64,000 nt of DNA, from the NCBI GenBank assembly GCA_017462915.1, contig JAFTQG010000005.1, positions 1 to 64,000 on the forward strand, given 5' to 3'. Below the pieces are notes generated by a model that saw nothing but the letters and a program-made list of their open reading frames with translations, did no database searches and had not been told where the DNA came from. The position numbers were made by a program, and so were the translations under genes. Positions 63,036 through 64,000 of the stretch are shown here, one piece after another. Source of the DNA: Prevotella sp. Its GTDB lineage: Bacteria; Bacteroidota; Bacteroidia; Bacteroidales; Bacteroidaceae. Within the stretch, counting starts at the first letter, position 1. Every line of letters starts with the position of its first letter.

Positions 63036-64000
63036 ATGGCAAAAATGAATTTTGGTGGCGTTATCGAAGAGGTAATGACACGTGAGGAATTCCCGCTTGA
63101 GAAAGCTCGTGAAGTACTTAAAGACGAGAAGATCGCGGTTATCGGTTATGGAGTGCAGGGACCTGGTCAGGCATGTAATCTTCGCGACAATGGTTTCGAT
63201 GTTATTGTCGGTCAGCGACAGGGCAAGACCTTTGAGAAAGCCATCGCCGACGGTTGGGTTCCGGGCGAGACACTGTTCTCTATCGAGGAGGCAGCAGACA
63301 AGGCATCTATCGTGATGTGTCTTCTCTCCGACGCTGCAGTGATGTCCGTATGGCCTACACTCCAGAAGTATCTCACTCCGGGCAAGGCTCTTTATTTCTC
63401 TCACGGTTTCGCTATCACTTGGTCAGACCGCACAGGCTGTGTCCCTTCAAAGGACATTGATGTCATCATGGTTGCTCCAAAGGGTTCCGGAACATCACTG
63501 CGTACGATGTTCCTCGAGGGCCGTGGCCTCAACTCTTCCTACGCTGTCTACAACGACGCTACAGGACGCGCCTTGGAGCGCACACTGGCTCTCGGCATCG
63601 GCATTGGCTCCGGCTACCTTTTCGAGACAACATTCCAGCGCGAGGCAACATCTGATCTCACCGGCGAGCGTGGCTCTCTGATGGGTGCTATACAGGGACT
63701 TCTCCTCGCACAGTACGAGGTTCTGCGTGAAAACGGTCACACTCCTTCCGAGGCTTTCAACGAGACAGTAGAGGAGCTCACACAGTCTCTCATGCCATTG
63801 TTCGCTGCAAAGGGCATGGACTGGATGTATGCAAACTGTTCTACTACAGCACAGCGCGGCGCACTTGACTGGATGGGTCCTTTCCACGATGCCTGCAAGC
63901 CTGTTGTGGAGAAACTTTACGCTTCCGTCAAGTCTGGCAACGAGGCCCAGATTTCGATAGACGCCAATTCAAAGCCTGACTATCGTGTCGGTCTTGAGAA
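63036..64000 (+). CDS. ilvC: Ketol-acid reductoisomerase, N-terminal part (runs off the window)
   Basis: IlvC converts acetolactate into dihydroxyisovalerate with NADPH. The start at 63036 (MAKMNFGGVIEEVMTREEF) leads to 321 open codons reaching the window end without a stop. The dinucleotide motif GYGVQGPGQACNLRD is at about 39-53. APKGSGTSLRTMFLEG and FQREATSDLTGERGSLMGA place it in the long, plant-like KARI group found in Bacteroidota. It is the fifth gene of the ilvD-ilvB-ilvN-thioesterase-ilvC set. Codon use shifts toward that of highly expressed genes. Confidence 0.97.
   Translation, partial: MAKMNFGGVIEEVMTREEFPLEKAREVLKDEKIAVIGYGVQGPGQACNLRDNGFDVIVGQRQGKTFEKAIADGWVPGETLFSIEEAADKASIVMCLLSDAAVMSVWPTLQKYLTPGKALYFSHGFAITWSDRTGCVPSKDIDVIMVAPKGSGTSLRTMFLEGRGLNSSYAVYNDATGRALERTLALGIGIGSGYLFETTFQREATSDLTGERGSLMGAIQGLLLAQYEVLRENGHTPSEAFNETVEELTQSLMPLFAAKGMDWMYANCSTTAQRGALDWMGPFHDACKPVVEKLYASVKSGNEAQISIDANSKPDYRVGLE

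Overview
The window is chromosomal DNA of a Bacteroidota species, most likely Prevotellaceae (Prevotella/Segatella type). The evidence is the repeated TAnnTTTG -7 promoter boxes (several with TTTG 19-20 bp upstream), the run parA-parB-DUF5683-lytic transglycosylase-rel, pectin enzymes (CE8, PL11), a glycogen cluster (GH133, GT4, GH57), and ilvD-ilvB-ilvN-thioesterase-ilvC. The genus is inferred from gene content, not from a database search.

Layout. 0-2.2 kb: an accessory edge with an IS630-type transposase start, an AT-rich protein with a HEPN-like RNxxxH motif, and a DUF1016/YhcG PDDEXK nuclease. 2.2-3.4 kb: no convincing gene, but several repeat families. 3.4-18.3 kb: housekeeping genes, lpxB and surE (minus), then parA, parB, DUF5683, lytic transglycosylase, rel, pectinesterase, an MFS transporter, a MerR regulator, alaS (interrupted by an in-frame TGA) and corA (minus). 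18.5-28.1 kb: GH5-like lipoprotein, pepD, an LPG-synthase/flippase-like membrane protein, a porin, a shortened MenC-like protein, a Bax-inhibitor-1 protein, a SulP transporter and mscL. 28.2-38.4 kb: gapA, a PL11 rhamnogalacturonan lyase, miaA and the glycogen cluster. 38.5-42 kb: small accessory genes, including an AAA ATPase (DUF4143) behind four 32-bp iterons. 42-54.4 kb: an accessory block with two CatB-like acetyltransferases (one fused to a pRiA4b ORF-3-like domain), an FKBP remnant, and an expanded type I restriction-modification operon (hsdM-hsdS-DUF4393-AlbA_2 ATPase-hsdR-membrane protein). The block lies between two inverted copies of a long interspersed repeat. 54.5-56.4 kb: a broken VOC gene, a PNPOx-like flavoprotein and a GNAT. 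56.7-64 kb: a 2-hydroxyacid dehydrogenase and the branched-chain amino acid operon, which runs off the end inside ilvC.

The core genes serve chromosome segregation, the stringent response, envelope synthesis, glycogen storage, pectin degradation and isoleucine/valine synthesis. The most unusual material is in the intergenic and accessory regions. It includes: three arrays of degenerate repeats with an exact 22-bp period; 8-bp word arrays at gene ends; a four-copy element with AAGTAAGT-type inverted termini; a 193-bp MITE with 18-bp perfect ends and a 5-bp target duplication nested in one of those copies; exact 32-bp iterons over the promoter of the DUF4143 ATPase; and a second, decayed hsdR 5' end inside the restriction operon. 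In the core, the TGA in alaS stands out because the gene is normally essential.
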